Assembly: GCF_954871325.1 (NCBI RefSeq)
Contig: NC_088775.1
Span: forward strand, 62,001 to 126,000
Length of the DNA: 64,000 nucleotides
Reading direction: 5' to 3'
Origin: Gordionus sp. m RMFG-2023
Lineage: Eukaryota > Nematomorpha > Gordioida > Chordodea > Parachordodidae
Shown here: positions 59,501-64,000 of the stretch, piece by piece
Numbering within the stretch: position 1 is the stretch's first letter
How the letters are laid out: the number at the start of each line of letters is the position of its first letter
Program-made: the position numbers and the translations under genes
Notes under the pieces: generated by a model
The model's input: the letters and a program-made list of their open reading frames with translations, nothing else
Databases searched by the model: none
What the model was told of the DNA's origin: nothing

Positions 59501-60832
59501 AAAAAATTTATATTAAATGAAAGACTAGCTAAAAAAAAATCTTTACTTTATTTTTTTTATATTATTTGCAACATGAAAAAGATTTCAAAATATTTAACAA
59601 GTCATATTCAGCCTTGCCTATATTTTAAATGAGATTATTAACTTTGAAGGAACAAAATAATATTTAATCCTTTGTGATAATGCACCAAATATCACATTGG
59701 CAAGTGTCTTGTTTTTTCTATTGTTTATAGTAATTTTTTTGCATTTATAATGATGATTTCAATTGGTAGATAGTAATTCAAAATCATTCTTTCTAAAATT
59801 TTGCATGAATATCAGAAAATATTGGATTAGTGAAAACTAAGAAACCAAGCAAAAAAAGCCTGTTTCAGCTTATTTTCAAAATAAAATAATATTTTGCATA
59901 TATTCAAATACTCTCTTATTCTTCTGTTGCCAGTTTATTATGTGGAAAAAAAAAGATTTCATAAAACCATGAAGGGTATCCTCTCAGAATTCTAATTAAA
60001 ATATTTTATAATGAAAACCCTTTATTTTGTGGTAGAATTGTTAGAGGGGTTTTATAAAAATTACTTGGCAATTTTTAAAGCTTGCTGCAGGAATGTGGCA
60101 CATTTTTGATAATTTTTCTTGAGTTCGTTAACAAGACCCATATTCAGATAGGATCTAACCAACATTTGTTTTTTTTCTTTGTCTTGCACATTAGTTAATT
60201 TGTAACAATAATCAAGGGCCTTAGTAATAGATTAAGGTTTTATTTTTATAAAGTTATATATAATAAAACTTTGACAGATTCATTTTCACTTTTATCCAAA
60301 AGATCTTGTTTTTTGTTAAAAAATTCTATATGTTTTTCTATCCCAATTTTAAATTCATCATTTGTAGCCACCAAATGTTCATATTCTAGCATAAATATTC
60401 TCCCCATAGTTGTGTGGGCTCTTTGTTGCTCAATTAAAGACTTTGCTTTTTGACTCATTTTTAAATATTGGGCAACATGGATATAAGAATCTGAGAACTT
60501 TTTTAATGAACATAAACATTCAGCTATTCTTCTATGAGCAATAGCTTGACCCAATATATCTGAAAAATCTTGACTAATTTTCAATTCCTGATAATGTTCT
60601 TCTAGCGCGTCTTCATATCTCTCTATAAATCACTGATTTAACAAATATAAAATCTTTTAATACCTAATTTGCTATAAATATCTCCTAAATAATTACAAAT
60701 TTCTGCTACATCTTTATCATTTCCTTTTATCAAGGCCTTTTGCTTATCTTTATTTAATTCTTTAAAATATTTTATAAAATATAAGAGCCAAAATTCTTTA
60801 TTACTTTTAATTTCTTGAAATTCATCTTTCAT
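47513..60832 (-). CDS. TONSL: Tonsoku-like protein (DNA repair / histone H4 reader), lacking LRR domain
   Basis: Exons (minus): 60832-60664, 60622-60270, 60219-60065, 58580-58409, 58348-58219, 57786-57184, 57044-56874, 56600-56373, 56320-56124, 52746-52626, 52165-52053, 51610-51490, 50851-50723, 50153-49112, 47735-47513. Phases agree and the sum is 1308 codons plus stop. TPR array (exons 1-6: [48 protein letters not shown]). Acidic Ser-rich linker (exon 8). Three ankyrin repeats (exons 9-11: [43 protein letters not shown]), keeping the Trp, Glu, Asn and Asp that in human TONSL contact the unmodified H4 tail. A long charged linker, then a split ubiquitin-like domain ([34 protein letters not shown]). 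Family knowledge: acts with MMS22L in the nucleus at stalled forks on new H4K20me0 chromatin. The frame stops at 47513 straight after the ubiquitin-like domain; no LRR exons follow. Exons 7 and 13 have the weakest support. Confidence 0.92.
50986..51197. mobile_element. hAT-type MITE with 8-bp target duplication in TONSL intron
   Basis: 212-bp element, TGGTGTTGTTAAACGG to CCGTTTAACAACACTA, with an exact duplication GTTATAAT at 50978-50985 and 51198-51205. The arms carry GGCTAACTCAATATCTTAGC and its partner, giving a near-full-length foldback. Confidence 0.92.
52900..54487 (-). mobile_element. LINE fragments, minus orientation, in TONSL intron 9
   Basis: Same LINE family as 3.2-5.4 kb. From 54487 down: [19 protein letters not shown] and the zinc cluster [18 protein letters not shown] with GRFIRH, then a jump back to an RT segment ([22 protein letters not shown]) continuing to the thumb ([20 protein letters not shown]), and near 53400-53290 a second [15 protein letters not shown]. 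Segment order is scrambled and a thumb/zinc piece precedes RT sequence, so several insertions or a rearrangement are implied. Many stops. Confidence 0.75.
54488..55470 (+). mobile_element. LINE RT fragment, plus orientation, in TONSL intron 9
   Basis: Plus-strand LINE: pre-RT region ([20 protein letters not shown]), then frames with [20 protein letters not shown] (motif B), [11 protein letters not shown] (motif C) and [13 protein letters not shown] (motif D). The frames are interrupted. The segment 55160-55420 recurs inverted at about 54000-54230, making an inverted LINE pair within the intron. After about 55460 the similarity fades into T-rich sequence. Confidence 0.75.
59005..59205 (-). repeat. 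two SINE-like tRNA-derived segments in TONSL intron 3
   Basis: On the minus strand two related segments read like a tRNA 3' half. One (about 59055-59010) has a 5-bp T-stem around TTCAAGA (ACGAG/CTCGT) followed by TCTTGGCCA. The other (about 59200-59150) reads GAGCTCAAAGAAGTGTTC then TCGGCCA. No full cloverleaf, so not functional tRNA genes; possibly old SINE heads. Confidence 0.35.
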
Positions 60833-61242
60833 ATTTGAAAGTAGCGGGTTGAAGATTAATCATATGTTTTATTGAGATTTGCGAATATCGGATTGAGTGA
60901 TTTGTCCTAATCAGGATATTGTCGAATCGTTTTGAATTTTATACTTACAAAACATTAAATCAGCTAAATAGTTTTTAAAAATTTAAAATAAGAACTATTT
61001 AACTTCGGAGAGATATAGAAAGATCAATTAAATTAGCACAAAAATCTAGGAAATTATAAGGTCGGTGATAATTAAATTTCTTAAGCAAAATATAGGAAAT
61101 TCTATGTTTCTTTTCTTTTATCAAGAAATGAATAAGAAGATTATTTCAAAAACACAGAATCTTTGATATAGATAAAAGTAAATTATTGAAAATGTCAAAA
61201 AGACATTAGGTAGAAGGTGTTATATAAAGTTGGTGAGGTGGG
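60833..61242. promoter_or_regulatory. TONSL upstream region
   Basis: About 410 bp between the TONSL initiator (ATG at 60832) and a TIR transposon. It must hold the 5' UTR and promoter unless there is an upstream non-coding exon; no distinct core promoter motif stands out. Confidence 0.3.
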
Positions 61243-63146
61243 CAGGAGCGTCGCTAGCCTTTAAAATCTCAGGGGGCTCAACTAAAAAAATTCATGGGGG
61301 GCTTCGCCCCCCATACCCCAAAATTGAGGGCCTTCGGCCAGGTTTTATACTAATATTATACTTTTTTTAAATTTGCTAACTCTAAACAATTATTCTGAAT
61401 TTCATATTTTGTCATTTATTATATTTTGCATACAAAATAAACCAATTATTATATAATTAAAACAATACAAGTCATATCTTTAAATAATATTTTTTAATAC
61501 AAAATCTATTTACTAAAGTATAAAATATTTTCGATGGTTGATGTAAAAAAATTTGCGTTTAAAGAATTACAAATGATAAAAAAGGTTAATTAATTCATAC
61601 ATATGCCTCATTTGATAATGGTTTTTAAAAACCACATAGCAACTTACATTGACAAAAGGTCATGAAAATGAAACTAATATAACTCTCTGTTACAAAGTTT
61701 TATAGAATGAACTAATAAGAAAAAATTTATAGGCCTTACCAAACCAAATTAACAATTATTGAAGAGAATATAAACGACCAATTCAAATTATAAAACTATA
61801 TGGTAGTTAGAGCTTCTTCTTAGATGAAATGATGGAAGCTAGATAAGTAATCGAGAAAATTATTGTGAGATATTAAATTTCTAAAAGATTATCTTCCATT
61901 TTTAATGGTATATAAACGACTACACGTTGACATTATTGCATATCTAAAATATGCAATCATATGCTCTCAGCAGCTATAGTAATAATCTTTTACATAGCCA
62001 CACAAATAATAGATACTAGTCAATTTAAAGTCATAGCCATGACACTCACGATGGTAACCCATATCAGAATTTATTATGTTAGAATTAATGAAATAAACCC
62101 TCTAAAAATCTTTAGAAGAAATTATTTAAATATTGAAGCCTTGAGTTATTTACACGGCAAGGATGACATAGGAAATGAAACATTTTATAACTATAAAATA
62201 AGAACCAGAGTGATATGATGGAAGTAATTAAAACTTAATATATTATTGTCGCACTACCTCTAGTTGGTATATTATATCTTAAAATAATAGTAATATGTAA
62301 TAATATCAAAAATATACTAGTATTAAAAATTTAACTCAAATTGTTTTTCAAAGAAGAAAAAAATAACTTTCCTAAAAACACAAGAAAAGATATCTAATTT
62401 ATTACACCATTGGGGGATGAATAATAGATGTTTAATCATAATATTTAAATAAATAGATGGCGTTAAATAGTTAAATGCAAATTGTTACTTATATTTATTA
62501 TTAAAAGCATTGATTAGTAAAATTTTAAAAATATTAACTGTAATATATTATATAACTGTCAAATAAGCTGCCAAAGTGGCATTTACCTAATATTTTATAA
62601 ATAATTATATATAATAAAGGATTATAAACTATATGTCTACTTACTTTTTATAAATAAATCTCTTATACTTATTTGGACTTGAACCTTGAAAATAATTTTA
62701 GAACGTGACATGATTAAATTTAAAAATCAATAATATAGTTGATTAGTGATGTTAAACTCGGCTAAATATAATTAAATTTGCGAATTTTCAATTAATAAAT
62801 GATTATATTAATTTAACTAGGGTTATATAATAATTTAAATAAAATAATTTAATTAAGATTCAACTGTTAATGTTATTGATATATTTTTAACCCAGATAAA
62901 ATTATAATTTATATGTATTAATCTAATCTAATAATTAAAATAGTATTCATTTAATAAAAATTTATATAGTCTTATTAATTTTTAAATAATAAAATTATAT
63001 CTATATATCGCTCAATAGAATTATAAAAGAAGAGCATTAAAACAATTTATAATTAGTACAAGGGGATATTAAGGAGTCATTAAAAAAAAATTTGCTTCAG
63101 GGGGCTATTCAAATTTTTGCGCCCCCCCCCCCTAGCGACGTTACTG
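61243..63146. mobile_element. ~1.9-kb hAT-like TIR element without a recognisable transposase
   Basis: The left end CAGGAGCGTCGCTAG and right end (complement) CAGTAACGTCGCTAGG are inverted and similar. Just inside each lie G/C-rich tracts (GGGGGGCTTCGCCCCCC at left, a run of C at right). The interior is AT-rich with no frame resembling a transposase, so it is likely a non-autonomous element. The flanking 8-mers do not match well, so the insertion is probably old. Confidence 0.65.
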
Positions 63147-64000
63147 GTAGTTGGAGAAGGATGTATTTACTCATCCTTTATTAAATCATGCTTCAAGATA
63201 TATATATCACTTTTTAAAAAAAATACATGACTACTTTTATATCTATCTTTATAATAATTTAAATATGTTGTAATAAATCAATTGGTTTATCCAAGTAGGT
63301 GGTTTGCTAGTTTAAGTTTATTAATTGTGTCCTGTTGTCCATCTTGTTGTTATTAACATCTTCAAATTGTCATCATCATCTTGTTTGATTGTTTTCGCTA
63401 TCATTTGATCATGGGAATGATTATCAATATTATTTTAACTCTATCGCGAATAGAATAATTGCAATAAGAATAAATCAGAATAATTAATTTTGATATGATA
63501 TGAAAAATGGTATTAGGGAATAAAATGAATAGGAATAAAATAGAATATAGAATAATATCCACAACGTTGGAAGTATAATAAATCATAATTGATTGTTATA
63601 GATCAAACTTACTTTAAACATTAATTTGAAAAATTGTTTTAATAGTTTATGCACTTTTAATGAAATATTATTTATTGCGTATTCTAAATACTATATATAC
63701 TGAGACTTTTTTTAATGTCTCTTCTACAGACATGATGTAATCTTTGAAGCACTTAGATTTGTTTACTGTTCTCACAAGTCTTGGTGTTGACTAAGGATTG
63801 TTACCAAGTTACTGCGCAATGATATTTTGTCAATACTTTGGCTTTATATGCTTCCAGATGTCTAATAATTACATCTTATAGTATATTTTTTTAGGTTTTT
63901 TGGAATAAATATTTTTATACTTTAAAGGTAATCTTTGACTATATTTGGTTCATTTTCTATTTTTTTATGAATCCTTTTTAGTTGCAAGTTTTCTTTATAT
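63147..64000. other. no gene recognised
   Basis: AT-rich sequence to the window edge; no supportable frame, repeat structure or splice context seen. Confidence 0.35.

Noticed and set aside
61961-62218. 85-codon plus-strand frame inside the 1.9-kb TIR element
   Set aside because: No resemblance to any transposase or other family; AT-rich composition makes chance frames of this size likely.

Overview
The window is strongly AT-rich animal nuclear DNA. The genes are split by short GT-AG introns (many of 42-90 nt), carry large repeat-filled introns as well, and are recognisable only after splicing. They are CWF19L2, TTC4, TONSL and a nicotinic-receptor-type ligand-binding protein. This set, together with LINEs, hAT-type MITEs and LTR-element fossils, points to an invertebrate metazoan. 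I cannot name the lineage. Exon limits below were set by hand from homology and from agreement of reading-frame phase across splice sites. Family assignments rest on remembered family sequences, not on a search. || Layout. 1-8690: repeat-rich, no host gene seen; it holds a gag-like fossil (minus), a nearly whole LINE reverse transcriptase (3.2-5.4 kb, plus) and a Ty3/gypsy-like pol fossil (minus). 8691-20471 and 21495-33149: a direct tandem duplication of about 11.7 kb. Each copy holds one secreted acetylcholine-binding-protein-like gene (signal peptide, nicotinic ligand-binding domain with vicinal cysteines, stop before the first membrane helix) followed by the 5' exons of CWF19L2. Between the copies lies a ~1 kb minisatellite array ending in a perfect 38-bp palindrome. 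The duplication ends inside a CWF19L2 exon, so copy 1 carries a truncated CWF19L2 pseudogene while copy 2 runs into the complete gene (32445-41621, plus). TTC4 follows (43532-44975, plus). TONSL fills 47513-60832 on the minus strand, tail-to-tail with TTC4. A ~1.9 kb TIR transposon (61243-63146) lies upstream of TONSL; the last ~0.85 kb shows nothing recognisable. || Biology. CWF19L2 is a spliceosome-release/debranching-associated factor, TTC4 an Hsp90 co-chaperone with a nuclear role, and TONSL a replication-fork and histone H4 reader working with MMS22L; they are neighbours, not an operon. The TONSL model closes in frame over 15 exons (about 1308 codons) but stops after the ubiquitin-like domain, so the C-terminal leucine-rich repeats of vertebrate TONSL are absent. 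|| The most interesting item is the duplicated pair of nicotinic ligand-binding-domain genes. The two copies differ in the coding exons by six substitutions, all amino-acid changing, one of them in loop C at the position of proline 197 of the muscle alpha1 receptor.
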